A DNA stretch of 50,423 nucleotides, from assembly GCF_004403305.1 (NCBI RefSeq), contig NZ_SOHE01000021.1:28420-78842 (forward strand), given 5' to 3'. Of the stretch, positions 33,294 through 41,587 are shown in pieces. The stretch comes from Cryobacterium frigoriphilum. Its GTDB lineage: Bacteria > Actinomycetota > Actinomycetes > Actinomycetales > Microbacteriaceae. The stretch's first letter is position 1, and every line of letters begins with the position of its first letter. Under the pieces are notes generated by a model, which did not search any database, was not told where the DNA came from, and saw only the letters and a list, made by a program, of their open reading frames with translations. The position numbers and the translations under genes are program-made.

Positions 33294-34426
33294 TAGTCGC
33301 TCGACGCTCCGGATCGGGATTTGGAAATGATGATCGATGCCCCGAAGTTGACGAACAGGGTCATCACGAACAGGGCGAGGCCAGCCGCCATGAGGGCCGA
33401 GATCTCGAACGGCGACGCCTCGTTGTACCGCAGGGCGATCAGGGCCGAGATCGAGTTCGACCCCTTCTCGAGGATGTGCGGTTGCACCGCGAAAACGGGG
33501 CTGATAATCAGGTACACGGCAATGGTCTCGCCGAGGGCCCGGCCGAGGCCGAGCATGGTGCCGCCGATCATGCCGCCTCGGCCGAAAGGCAGCACCACGC
33601 TGCGAATCATTCCCCACTTGGTGGCGCCGAGCGCGAGAGCTGCCTCGCGCTCGCCGATCGGCGCCTGCGTGAAGACCTCGCGCATGATCGAGGTGGCGAT
33701 CGGGGCCACCATGAGCGCCACGACGATAGCGGCGATGAAGGTGGATGCCGTGAACACGGTGGGGCTGGCCAGCGGATCGTTCGGATCGAACCCGGTCACC
33801 GCGAAGACGGGAATCCAACCACAGTACGTGGAGATCCACTGGGACACACCGAGGATATTCGGCTCGAGCAGGAACATTCCCCAGAGGCCATATACGACGC
33901 TGGGCACCGCGGCCATGAGGTCGACGATGCTGGTCAACACCTGGCGGATGGCGAGGGGCGCGTATTCGCTGATGTACAGGGCCGTGGCCACGGCCAGGGG
34001 AACCGCGAGCACAATAGCGGTGACGGCGATCAGGATCGTTCCGGCGAGAACGGCTGCGATGCCGAAGTTGCCAGAGTTCGGGTCCCAGGCCTCGGTGGTG
34101 AAGAAGTTGAAGCCGGCGACCGACAGCGCCTGGTTACCCTGAATGAGCAGGAACAGCCCGACCAGGCTCATGATCGTGAGCACCAGTGTGCCGGCGCCGC
34201 GGGAGATCCCCTCGAAGATCCGGTCCTGGGTGCTGGCCCGCGTGGTCAAGCGGCGCCGGCCGGAGTCCGGCGTATCCGCCTGATCGATAACGGAGTCCGT
34301 CAGAATCAGTTCGAGGATCTCCGTGGCCAGCAGGTCTGTCGGTACGGCAACCACCGGAATCAGACGAGTCTCCTCGATGTCATCGGGGTTCCCCTGCCCC
34401 CCGGGGGGACGCGTTTTGTCGTTCAT
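33293..34426 (-). CDS. pstC: Phosphate ABC transporter permease PstC
   Basis: Partner of PstA. 377 aa, with an acidic cytoplasmic N-terminus of about 70 residues before the first TM segment (TLVLTIMSLVGLFLLIQG). Core motifs: NFGIAAVLAGTILIAVTAIVLAVPL, LYISEYAP, AAVPSVVYGLWGMF, the EAA loop EREAALALGATKWGMIRSVVLP, and LGRALGETIAVYLI. The ATG at 34426 overlaps the stop of the preceding small gene by 4 bases (ATGA) and has no Shine-Dalgarno site of its own, so translation is probably coupled. Confidence 0.94.
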   Translation of the reverse strand: MNDKTRPPGGQGNPDDIEETRLIPVVAVPTDLLATEILELILTDSVIDQADTPDSGRRRLTTRASTQDRIFEGISRGAGTLVLTIMSLVGLFLLIQGNQALSVAGFNFFTTEAWDPNSGNFGIAAVLAGTILIAVTAIVLAVPLAVATALYISEYAPLAIRQVLTSIVDLMAAVPSVVYGLWGMFLLEPNILGVSQWISTYCGWIPVFAVTGFDPNDPLASPTVFTASTFIAAIVVALMVAPIATSIMREVFTQAPIGEREAALALGATKWGMIRSVVLPFGRGGMIGGTMLGLGRALGETIAVYLIISPVFAVQPHILEKGSNSISALIALRYNEASPFEISALMAAGLALFVMTLFVNFGASIIISKSRSGASSD

Positions 34427-34917
34427 CGCAGCGCGACGCGCGGTGCGGTCGCCTGCCACTCCACGTACTGGCGCGCACCCTCGGCGATCTGGGCCAGCGG
34501 GAGGCTCGCGAGCGATAGGTCAACCGCGTGCCGGCGCTCACGCTCGGCCACGTACCACCGGGCACAGACGACCTCGGGAATCTGGTCGACCTCGACGTAC
34601 CAGCCGTAGGCACCACGCCGGTCGTCACTGACCAGCGTGACGTTTCCCCGAGTGGCGACCGCCTCGGCCGCTCGCACGGCCGACGCCCGGGCACTGGCGA
34701 AGTCAGCGTAGATGTCAGCGCTGCGGGCCAACTCACGGTTGTTGGCCGAGAGCAGCTGCCAGATCACCGATCGGCTTTCGTCCGCTGGCGGCCGTTCTGC
34801 GCGAGCACCCGCCGGGGTATTGCGATCGATGACGCGTCGCCGGTGCTCGTGCCAGGGCAGCAGTTTCGCACTCACGGGGCTGGAAAAGCGCGTGAAAGTA
34901 ATCCGTGGAACGCCCAT
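34423..34917 (-). CDS. Small protein leading the pst operon, possibly DUF1508-like
   Basis: 164 aa, soluble, no signal peptide or TM helix. I do not recognise the whole protein. The central stretch IWQLLSANNRELARSADIYA followed by FASARASAVRAAEAV resembles the beta-beta-beta-alpha pattern of DUF1508/YegP (F-x-L-x-A-x-N-G, then S-x-x-Y, then a helix). A second partial repeat may lie at residues 92-130. It overlaps pstC by ATGA and is the first gene after the PHO-box-like repeats. A regulatory or adaptor role in phosphate uptake is a guess from position. The ATG at 34917 is the start giving a sensible N-terminus; the longer frame to 35070 would run through the putative promoter. Confidence 0.6.
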   Translation of the reverse strand: MGVPRITFTRFSSPVSAKLLPWHEHRRRVIDRNTPAGARAERPPADESRSVIWQLLSANNRELARSADIYADFASARASAVRAAEAVATRGNVTLVSDDRRGAYGWYVEVDQIPEVVCARWYVAERERRHAVDLSLASLPLAQIAEGARQYVEWQATAPRVALR

Positions 34918-34986
34918 TGCTGTGGTGCAACTCTCTAGAGACGGCCCGCGTTGTACTGGCACAGCAGAAAAACTATTGAGCGACGA

Positions 34987-35035
34987 TGAATCCCACCGTG
35001 CCGGAGCATGAACTAATACACAGCGTTGTCTGAAC
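34987..35035 (-). promoter_or_regulatory. PHO-box-like triple direct repeat upstream of the pst locus
   Basis: On the transcribed strand GTTCA (35031-35035), GTTCA (35009-35013) and ATTCA (34987-34991) recur at exactly 22-bp spacing, i.e. two helical turns or two 11-bp units. Actinobacterial PhoP and RegX3 sites are direct repeats of GTTCA-type 11-mers. The third repeat is about 70 bases upstream of the first gene; AATAGTTT lies just downstream and may hold the -10 element. Confidence 0.5.
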
Positions 35036-35061
35036 GGCGCGTGTACGCCAGGACACAGCGA

Positions 35062-35088
35062 GGTGACCACCCAGATTGGGGTGACACC
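35062..35088 (-). other. Hairpin downstream of metI
   Basis: Imperfect inverted repeat (GGTG-CACCC paired with GGGTG-CACC) about 50 bases past the metI stop. It could end the metQNI message, but no T-run follows. Confidence 0.3.
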
Positions 35089-35138
35089 AGCGTTCTACGG
35101 CCGGTTCGACCGCGCCGTTACGGGCCGGTGCACCGCCT

Positions 35139-35798
35139 CTAGCGGCGCAGAGCCTTACGGGCCAGCGAGTTGCCGAGGAACTGCACGAGCTGCACGAGGA
35201 TGATGATCAGCAGTACCGCGGCCCACGTCACGACGGGCTCATACTGCCGGTAGCCGTACTGCAGAGCGAAGTTTCCGAGGCCGCCGCCGCCGACGAAGCC
35301 GGCGACCGCCGACATGTCCACGAGGGCGACGAAGATGAACGTGAAGCCGAGAATCAACGGGCCGAGCGCCTCGGGCAACAGCACCGTGAAGATGATGCGC
35401 ACCGGCCCGGCGCCCACGCTGCGGGCGGCGTCGATCACCCCGGGCGTGACGGTCAGCAGGTTCTGCTCGACGATGCGGGCCATTGCGAACGAGGCGGCGA
35501 GCGAAATCGTGAAGATGATGGCGTCGTTGCCGATGCCGCTGCCGGTGACGGCGCGGGCGAGCGGCTGGGCTGCGGCGAGGAAGATGATGAACGGGATCGG
35601 CCGGATCACGTTCACGAGCACGTTGAGCACGACGAAGACGGGCTTGTTGTCGAGGATGCTGCCGCCGCGGGTCAGGTACAGCCCGAGCCCCACGATGAGG
35701 CCGCCGATTCCGCCGAAGAAGAGGGTCGCCGCGACGATGTAGAGCGTCTCGCCCGTCGCGGTCCACAGTTCGGGCAGCAGGTTGATGAGCGCATCCAT
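35139..35798 (-). CDS. metI: D/L-methionine ABC transporter permease MetI
   Basis: Channel subunit of the MetNIQ importer. The 219 aa have five predicted TM segments and the family motifs NVIRPIPFIIFLAAAQPLAR, the EAA loop VIDAARSVGAGPVRIIFTVLLP, and GFVGGGGLGNFALQYGYRQY. The ATG overlaps the metN stop by one base (TGATG), so they are coupled. It is the last gene of metQ-metN-metI, 221 bases from the start of the pst locus. Confidence 0.94.
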   Translation of the reverse strand: MDALINLLPELWTATGETLYIVAATLFFGGIGGLIVGLGLYLTRGGSILDNKPVFVVLNVLVNVIRPIPFIIFLAAAQPLARAVTGSGIGNDAIIFTISLAASFAMARIVEQNLLTVTPGVIDAARSVGAGPVRIIFTVLLPEALGPLILGFTFIFVALVDMSAVAGFVGGGGLGNFALQYGYRQYEPVVTWAAVLLIIILVQLVQFLGNSLARKALRR

Positions 35799-36826
35799 CA
35801 GCGCACCTCCGTGACGGTCGTGAGCAGACGTACCCGCTCGAGCGCGGCATCCACTCGGTCGTCGTCGGCGTGCAACGCGAGCGTGAGGTGACCGAACGGA
35901 CGCCCCTGAATTTCATTGACGCCACCGTAGATCACCTGGAACGGAACACCCGCTCGCACGAATTCTCCGAAGACCTCTGACTGGTCGACCTCGGTGTCGC
36001 GAAACGACAGGGTCACGATGCGCCCGGTGTGCCGTTCGCGCAGCACCTCGAGCTCCGGTGCCGAGGGCACGCCCTTCACAACGGTCGACACGAAGCGAGC
36101 GGATGCCGGGTGCTGCGGGTTCGAGAACACGTCGAACACGGGTCCGCGCTCGATGACCTTGCCCTGGTCCATGACCGCAACCTTCGTCGCGATGGTCTGA
36201 ATGACGTCCATTTCGTGCGTGATCACGATGATCGTGATGCCGAGCTCGGCGTTGACCCGCTTCAGGAGCGCGAGCACCTCGTGCGTCGTCTCGGGGTCGA
36301 GCGCGCTCGTGGCCTCGTCGGCGAGCAGGATGCTCGGGGAGGTCGCGAGCGCCCTCGCGATGCCGACACGCTGCTTCTGCCCGCCCGAGAGCTGGTCGGG
36401 ATAGGACTTCGCCTTGTCGGTCAGGCCGACGAAGCTGAGCAGCTCGGCGACCCTGGCGGCGCGGTCCTGCTTCGGAAAGCCCGCGACCTCGAGCGGGTAG
36501 GCCACGTTGCCGGCGACGGTACGCGAGCCGAGCAGGTTGAACTGCTGAAAGATCATGCCGATGCCGAGCCGAATCTTGCGCAGCTCGCGCTCGGGCAGGG
36601 TCGCGATATCGCGCCCGTTGATATGGATTTCGCCGCCGGTGGAGCGTTCGAGGGCGTTGACGAGCCGCACCAGGGTGCTCTTGCCGGCGCCGGAATAGCC
36701 GATGATGCCGTAAATGTCGCCGGCCTCGACGTCGAGGCTCACCGAGTCGATGGCCGTGACGGTGGCGCCACCCTTCGTGCTGCTCGGGTAGCTCTTACTG
36801 ACGTTCCGCAGCGACACAACGCTCAT
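35798..36826 (-). CDS. metN: D/L-methionine ABC transporter ATPase MetN
   Basis: ATPase of MetNIQ. 342 aa: Walker A GYSGAGKST (43-51), Q-loop IFQQFNLLGSRTVAGNVAYPL, signature LSGGQKQR, Walker B ILLADEATSALD and switch His in VITHEMDV. A C-terminal NIL domain (about 260-342) normally binds methionine and inhibits transport when the amino acid is abundant. The ATG at 36826 is preceded by AGGAG. It is separated from metQ by a 133-base gap containing a large hairpin. Confidence 0.95.
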   Translation of the reverse strand: MSVVSLRNVSKSYPSSTKGGATVTAIDSVSLDVEAGDIYGIIGYSGAGKSTLVRLVNALERSTGGEIHINGRDIATLPERELRKIRLGIGMIFQQFNLLGSRTVAGNVAYPLEVAGFPKQDRAARVAELLSFVGLTDKAKSYPDQLSGGQKQRVGIARALATSPSILLADEATSALDPETTHEVLALLKRVNAELGITIIVITHEMDVIQTIATKVAVMDQGKVIERGPVFDVFSNPQHPASARFVSTVVKGVPSAPELEVLRERHTGRIVTLSFRDTEVDQSEVFGEFVRAGVPFQVIYGGVNEIQGRPFGHLTLALHADDDRVDAALERVRLLTTVTEVR

Positions 36827-36868
36827 ACGGACTCCTGTTCTGCTGTTCGTGGTGCTGACTTCAAGTCA

Positions 36869-36927
36869 CGCGAGTGAGCAGTTCTTGCGCTTCCCGGCTC
36901 GGGAGGCGCCACAACTGCTCACTCGCG
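36869..36927. other. Large hairpin between metQ and metN
   Basis: Perfect 15-bp inverted repeat (36869-36883 and 36913-36927; arm CGCGAGTGAGCAGTT) with a 29-base loop that itself can pair (TTCCCGGCTCGGGAG). There is no T-run. As an intercistronic stem it may keep metQ mRNA more abundant than metNI. Confidence 0.7.
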
Positions 36928-36959
36928 AAACGGTACGCGTGGTGCGGGTGGTGCGTGAG

Positions 36960-37880
36960 CTACTTGGCGGCTTCGACGTCGGCGGTCACGCCGGCCAGGG
37001 ACTCTTCGAGCTCGGCGGTCGTCGCGACGAGCGGCACCGCGGTGTCGCCGGAGACGGCCATGAGGCCATCCTGAACGTCCTGGTTGGTCTGGAAGATCTC
37101 GATGAGCTTGAGGAAGGTCTCGTTGTCCTTGTCTTCGGCGCGCGAGGCGAAGACGTTGATGTACGCGAAGGCATCCGCGTCGGTCGGGTCATCGGCGGCG
37201 AGAGCGCCCTCGAAGGTGAGGCCGGCCTTCTCGACGAAGTCGTTGTTGATGACGGCCGCGGCGACATCGGCGAGCGACGCGGCGGTGAGAGAGGCTTCCA
37301 GGGCTGTGACGGTCACCTTGGAGTTCTCCTCGTCGATGTCGTCGAGGCCGGAGAGGTTGGTGCCGCCACCGTCGAGGGTGATGAGGTCTTCGGCCTGCAG
37401 CAGCAGCAGCGCGCGGGCCAGGTTGGTCGCGTCGTTCGGAACGGCGACGGTGTCACCCTCCTGAATCTCGTCGAGGCCGTCGTACTCGGTCGAGTACAGC
37501 CCGAGCGGGTAGATCACGGTGGAGCCGATCGGCACGAGGTCGGAGCCGCTTGAGACGTTGTAGTCCGCGAGGAACACGAGGTGCTGGAACTGGTTCATGT
37601 CGAGCTCCCCCTCGGTGACGGACGGGTTCAGCTGCTGGTACTCGGCGAAGTCGACGAGTTCGATGCTGATGCCCTCCGCAGCGGCGGCCTCCTGGTAGAT
37701 GTCCCAGTACGGGTCACTCGCGCCCACGACACCGATCTTGATGACGTCGTCTTCGGTGCCCGTCGCCGCCTCGTTGGAGCCGCCGGCGCATCCGGCCAGC
37801 ATCGCGACGACAGGAACGGCCACGAGGGCGCTGAGCCAGGACTTCTTGACGGAACGAGACTGCTTCGGTGAGATACGCAC
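36960..37880 (-). CDS. metQ: Methionine-binding lipoprotein MetQ
   Basis: Surface receptor of MetNIQ. 306 aa with a lipoprotein signal peptide: basic n-region (RSVKKSW), hydrophobic core and lipobox LAGC, followed by a Gly/Ser-rich start of the mature protein. The NlpA/MetQ fold is evident from KIGVVGASDPYWDIY, LDMNQFQHLVFLADYN, TVAVPNDATNLARALLLLQ and the AAVINNDFVEKAGL region. The GTG at 37880 with AAGGAAAA about 7 bases upstream is the start; the frame open to 38000 adds residues that are not signal-peptide-like. Confidence 0.94.
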   Translation of the reverse strand: MRISPKQSRSVKKSWLSALVAVPVVAMLAGCAGGSNEAATGTEDDVIKIGVVGASDPYWDIYQEAAAAEGISIELVDFAEYQQLNPSVTEGELDMNQFQHLVFLADYNVSSGSDLVPIGSTVIYPLGLYSTEYDGLDEIQEGDTVAVPNDATNLARALLLLQAEDLITLDGGGTNLSGLDDIDEENSKVTVTALEASLTAASLADVAAAVINNDFVEKAGLTFEGALAADDPTDADAFAYINVFASRAEDKDNETFLKLIEIFQTNQDVQDGLMAVSGDTAVPLVATTAELEESLAGVTADVEAAK

Positions 37881-38071
37881 GGGGTTTTCCTTTTCGCTAC
37901 GGGGTAGTTGCTGTGTGAGTGCCGTTCGATCACGACAAGCGGGCACAGAAAATCCACGCGTAAAAGGTGTGGGGGTCTGTGCCGCAGCTCCGCGAGGCAC
38001 CTGTCAACGATAACCGGCGAAACTGCGACCCCCAACCACCCGTGACACACGCTGTCACAGATGCTGCGCGC
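37881..38071 (-). other. metQ leader region (191 bases), no riboswitch recognised
   Basis: I looked for SAM riboswitch cores and found none convincing. Just past the ABC-F stop is a small stem (GTGACA / TGTCAC at 38042-38058, 5-base loop) that could be a weak terminator. TTGACA is present on the minus strand mid-region, without a clear -10 at the right spacing. Confidence 0.3.
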
Positions 38072-39865
38072 TTAGCTCTCCAGCAGCACGGAAAGTTCGA
38101 CCCAGCGCGTTTCGAGCGTTGCGACGGATGCTTCGAGTTCGCTGAGTTTCACACCGAGCGCCCCGAGACCGGCAAAATCGGACTGGTCGTGAGCGGCGAT
38201 CTTCTCGTGCTTGAGCACGATGCGGTCTTGCAGCTTGACGACCTTACGGTCGATCGATGCGAGCTCCTTCTGCGCGTTGCGCAGCTCGGCGCCACCGAGG
38301 GAGGACACCTTTTTGACCGGACCGGACGCATCCGCCGGCGAACCCTGCGCGGGGCCGGCGACGGCCTTGTGGCGCAGCTCGAGGTACTGGTCGACGCCGC
38401 CCGGCAGGTGGCGGAAGGCGCCGTCCATCACCGCGTACTGGTTGTCGGTCACGCGCTCGATGAGGTACCGGTCGTGCGAGACGACGAGCAGTGTGCCGGG
38501 GAAGGAATCGAGCAGGTCTTCCATGGCGGCGAGCATGTCGGTGTCGAGGTCGTTTGTGGGCTCGTCGAGAATCAGCACGTTCGGCTCATCGAGCACGATC
38601 AGCAGCAGCTGCAGGCGTCGCTTCTGTCCACCGGAGAGGTCCTTGACCTGGGTCGTGAGCTGCGCGCTCAGAAAGCCCATGCGCTCAAGCATCTGGCCGG
38701 GCGTGATCTCTTTTCCACCGGCCATGTAGCTCGTCTTCTGGCGTCCGATGACGTCACTGACGCGGTCGTTGCGGATCTCGTCGAGCTCGAACAGTTGCTG
38801 GGTGAGCACGGCGACCTTGATGGTCTTGCCGCGCTTCACGTGGCCGGTCGTCGGCTGCAGCGAGCCGGCGACGAGGTTCAGCAGGGTCGACTTGCCGGCA
38901 CCGTTGACGCCCATGATGCCGGTGCGCTCCCCCGGCGCGATGCGCCAGGTGATGTCGTTCAGCACCGTCTTGTCGCCGAACTTCACGCCGATGTCGATGA
39001 GGTCCACGACGTCTTTGCCGAGGCGCTGCATGGCCATCGACTGCATCGTGACGGTGTCGCGGGGCGGCGGCTCGTTCTCGATCAGCACGTTGGCGGCGTC
39101 GATGCGAAACTTGGGCTTCGCGGTGCGGGCCGGGGCGCCGCGGCGCAGCCAGGCGAGCTCCTTCTTCATCAGGTTCTGGCGCTTGGCCTCGACGACGGAT
39201 CCCATGCGGTCGCGCTCGACGCGCTGCAGGATGTACGCCGCGTAGCCACCCTCGAAGGGTTCGATGAGTCGGTCGTGCACCTCCCAGGTGATGTTGCAGA
39301 CCTCGTCGAGGAACCACCGGTCGTGAGTGACGACCACGAGGCCGCCGGACTGTGTGGCCCAGCGGGTCTTGAGGTGGCCGGCGAGCCAGCTGATGCCCTC
39401 CACGTCGAGGTGGTTGGTGGGCTCATCGAGAAAGATCACGTCGTGGTCGCCGATGAGTACCGCGGCGAGGGCGACGCGGCGGCGCTGGCCACCGGAGAGG
39501 TCGTCGACGAGGGCGTCCCACGGAATGTCCCGCACGAGGCCGCCGATGACGTCGCGTACCTTGGCGTCGCCGGCCCAGACGTGTTCTTCGATGTTGCCGA
39601 CGACGGTGTGGCCCACGGTCTGGCCCGAGACGAGGTCGTCGGACTGGTCGAGCATGCCGATCGTGACACCACGACGACGGGTGACGCGGCCGCCGTCGGG
39701 CTCCATGCGGCCGGCGAGCAGGCGCATGAGGGTGGACTTGCCGTCACCGTTCTTGCCGACGACGCCGATGCGGTCGCCCTCGTTGAGGCCGGCGGTGACC
39801 TCGTCGAAGATGACGCGGGTGGGAAATTCGAGGTGTAGGGACTCAGCCCCGAGCAGATGTGCCAT
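38072..39865 (-). CDS. ABC-F family ATPase (Uup/EttA-like)
   Basis: Soluble ribosome-associated ATPase with no TM segments; family members rescue stalled ribosomes or give antibiotic protection. 597 aa with two ABC domains: Walker A GKNGDGKST and GVNGAGKST, signatures LSGGQRRR and LSGGQKRR, and Walker B segments ending LDEPTNHLD and LDEPTNDLD. The inter-domain linker contains RQNLMKKELAWLRRGAPART; the last 70 residues form a coiled coil like that of Uup. The ATG at 39865 is the start; the frame open to 40327 runs antisense to ispE and is spurious. GGAGG lies only 2 bases from the ATG, and TAAACT lies 8 bases upstream. Confidence 0.92.
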   Translation of the reverse strand: MAHLLGAESLHLEFPTRVIFDEVTAGLNEGDRIGVVGKNGDGKSTLMRLLAGRMEPDGGRVTRRRGVTIGMLDQSDDLVSGQTVGHTVVGNIEEHVWAGDAKVRDVIGGLVRDIPWDALVDDLSGGQRRRVALAAVLIGDHDVIFLDEPTNHLDVEGISWLAGHLKTRWATQSGGLVVVTHDRWFLDEVCNITWEVHDRLIEPFEGGYAAYILQRVERDRMGSVVEAKRQNLMKKELAWLRRGAPARTAKPKFRIDAANVLIENEPPPRDTVTMQSMAMQRLGKDVVDLIDIGVKFGDKTVLNDITWRIAPGERTGIMGVNGAGKSTLLNLVAGSLQPTTGHVKRGKTIKVAVLTQQLFELDEIRNDRVSDVIGRQKTSYMAGGKEITPGQMLERMGFLSAQLTTQVKDLSGGQKRRLQLLLIVLDEPNVLILDEPTNDLDTDMLAAMEDLLDSFPGTLLVVSHDRYLIERVTDNQYAVMDGAFRHLPGGVDQYLELRHKAVAGPAQGSPADASGPVKKVSSLGGAELRNAQKELASIDRKVVKLQDRIVLKHEKIAAHDQSDFAGLGALGVKLSELEASVATLETRWVELSVLLES

Positions 39866-39873
39866 AGCCTCCG

Positions 39874-39879
39874 AGTTTA
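39874..39879 (-). promoter_or_regulatory. -10 element of the ABC-F gene
   Basis: TAAACT on the minus strand, 8 bases before the ATG, giving a leaderless or near-leaderless transcript. Confidence 0.4.
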
Positions 39880-39912
39880 GCCGACGCCCGCGCCGCCCGC
39901 GGCGGGCAGAGG

Positions 39913-40848
39913 CTAGTCGTGGATCAGGCGGGCGCCACGCACCGGGCCGGTGGCCCGCACCACGCGCAAGCGGGAGGCGCTCAGGGCAACCTGCAGCTCG
40001 AGGGCGCTGTCGGCATCCGCTACCAGAAAGGCCACGGTCGGGCCGGAACCCGAGAGGATGCCGGCCAGCGCGCCGTTCTCCTCGCCGAGCTGCAGCACCT
40101 TGCCGAGGCCGGGTGCGAGGTGCAGCGCCGGGGCCTGCAGGTCGTTGTGGAGGCTCTCGGCGAGCATGACAGCGTCGCCGGCGCGCAGAGCCTGCAGCAC
40201 GTTGGAGTCGACGGTCGGCTGGACCTGCGCAGGATAAATGTCCTGCGCGTGGCGGGTGCGGTGGCGGTCGAGCTCTCGGTAGACGGCGGGCGTCGACATG
40301 CCGAAGTCCGCGATGGCGAGCACCCACTGAAACTTGCCCTTGGCCAGGGCCGGGCTGAGCTGGTCACCGCGCCCGGTTCCGATCGCGGTGCCGCCGGTGA
40401 AGGCGAAAGGCACGTCGGCGCCGAGCTTCGCGCCGAGGGCGAGCATCTCCTCTCGGCTCGCGGCCGTTCCCCAGAGGGCGTCGCACGCGAGCAGGGTGGC
40501 GGCGGCATCCGCTGACCCGCCGCCCATGCCGCCGGCGATGGGCACGTTCTTCTCGATTTCGAGGTGCACTCCACCGCGATAGCCCGCCTTGCGGGCGAGC
40601 AGCCGGGCGGCCTTGATGGCGAGGTTGCTGCCGTCGACGGCGAGGCCAGAGGTATCGATCGAACCGGTGAACGTCACCGAGAAGTCGTCGGCCGGGTAGG
40701 CGCGCACGTCTTCACTCAGCGAGACCGCCTGAAACGCGGTCGCGAGGTCGTGGTATCCGTCGTCCATCACGGTGCCGACCTTCAGAAAGACGTTGATCTT
40801 TCCGGGGGCCCGCGCGTGCACAACCTGCGAACCAGCCGGGGTGATCAT
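39913..40848 (-). CDS. ispE: 4-diphosphocytidyl-2-C-methyl-D-erythritol kinase
   Basis: ATP-dependent GHMP kinase of the MEP isoprenoid pathway. 311 aa with the N-terminal [12 protein letters not shown] motif, the ATP loop [36 protein letters not shown], and the C-terminal [10 protein letters not shown]. Start: ATG at 40848. Its presumed -10 element, TAAGTT, overlaps the TAA stop of the upstream gene, and there is no Shine-Dalgarno site. It is part of the conserved metG-tatD-rsmA-ispE-ABC-F order, here interrupted by a DUF4287-like gene and a repeat array. Confidence 0.96.
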   Translation of the reverse strand: MITPAGSQVVHARAPGKINVFLKVGTVMDDGYHDLATAFQAVSLSEDVRAYPADDFSVTFTGSIDTSGLAVDGSNLAIKAARLLARKAGYRGGVHLEIEKNVPIAGGMGGGSADAAATLLACDALWGTAASREEMLALGAKLGADVPFAFTGGTAIGTGRGDQLSPALAKGKFQWVLAIADFGMSTPAVYRELDRHRTRHAQDIYPAQVQPTVDSNVLQALRAGDAVMLAESLHNDLQAPALHLAPGLGKVLQLGEENGALAGILSGSGPTVAFLVADADSALELQVALSASRLRVVRATGPVRGARLIHD

Positions 40849-40854
40849 TGTTTC

Positions 40855-40860
40855 AACTTA
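40855..40860 (-). promoter_or_regulatory. Leaderless -10 element of ispE
   Basis: TAAGTT, 6 bases, then ATG. The first three bases are also the stop codon of the upstream gene. Confidence 0.55.
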
Positions 40861-41472
40861 GCCCAGCCCGCGGGCGGCTTCGAACGCGGCGGCCGCGAGC
40901 CACGCGCTCAGCGCCATTTTCACCGGGGCAGCCATGTCGGGGTCGGCGAGTCGCTGGTTGGTGAGGGTCACCGAGGTGCGCCCGTTCTTCGTGGGATTGG
41001 CCGTCGCGAGCAACGAGCCGCCGCGCGCGACGGCGCCGACCTGGCCGGGGAGCGGCCAGCGCGCCGTGGCATAGGCGGCCGTGCTGCTCCGGCTCGCCGG
41101 TGCACCGAGTGAAGCGCTCAGCACGGCGACCACCACGTCGAGCGCCCGAGTTTGTTCGAGCGGGAGGGTCTTCGAGGCGCTGACCTCGAACGTGCCGTCG
41201 GCGCGCTGGCCGGGCAGGCGCAGGCCGCGGGCCTGCTCGTAGCCGACGGTGATGCCCTGGCACCACCACGCGTCGACTCCCTGCTCGGTCTGCAGCCACC
41301 GTGCGATCTGCGGATGCGGCCACGCGGGAGTCGAGGGCGACCGTCCGTGGGCGGGCGCCCCGGGCGCCCCCTGCTCATCGAGCACCGCGAACCATTGGGC
41401 CCAGGTACGGCCGGTCGCGGCACTCAGGGCCGCGTCGCTGATGCCTTCGCTGCTGCTGCTGATCGGAGTCAT
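40858..41472 (-). CDS. DUF4287-like protein
   Basis: 204 aa, soluble. It begins with a small domain (about 8-95) typical of actinobacterial DUF4287 proteins: TGRTWAQWFAVLDEQGA, PHPQIARWLQTEQGV, WWCQGITVGYEQARGLRLPG, DGTFEVSASKTL. The C-terminal half (RWPLPGQVGAVARGGSLLAT and later a helix) may be a degenerate SRPBCC-like fold, which often follows this domain; I am unsure. Function unknown. The ATG at 41472 has TAGATT 6 bases upstream and no ribosome binding site. An alternative frame on the same strand (40853-41323) is a shadow. Confidence 0.75.
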   Translation of the reverse strand: MTPISSSSEGISDAALSAATGRTWAQWFAVLDEQGAPGAPAHGRSPSTPAWPHPQIARWLQTEQGVDAWWCQGITVGYEQARGLRLPGQRADGTFEVSASKTLPLEQTRALDVVVAVLSASLGAPASRSSTAAYATARWPLPGQVGAVARGGSLLATANPTKNGRTSVTLTNQRLADPDMAAPVKMALSAWLAAAAFEAARGLG

Positions 41473-41478
41473 GACATG

Positions 41479-41484
41479 AATCTA
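41479..41484 (-). promoter_or_regulatory. Leaderless -10 element of the DUF4287-like gene
   Basis: TAGATT, 6 bases, then the ATG at 41472. Confidence 0.55.
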
Positions 41485-41587
41485 GCCCGCCGCCCGCGCG
41501 CCGCGGGAAATGTGTCCGGCGGCCCCGGGCATCCACTCGGCTGCGCGGATATCTCGCCAGGCTCGGCCGCCGGCGCCGCGGCGCGGG

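Noticed and set aside
32019..33839. A 606-codon PstA start at 33839
   Set aside because: The first 180 residues are Arg/His-rich shadow sequence lying over pstC; the true start at 33293 overlaps the pstC stop codon.
20977..34917. Genomic island or prophage as an explanation for the pst-surface locus
   Set aside because: No integrase, transposase, flanking repeats or clear base-composition change are visible; the nearby tRNA-Gln gene is intact, with no duplicated 3' end seen on the far side.
37881..38071. SAM riboswitch upstream of metQ
   Set aside because: I could not find the conserved core elements or a terminator/antiterminator pair; only a small unrelated stem is present. A covariance-model search would settle it.
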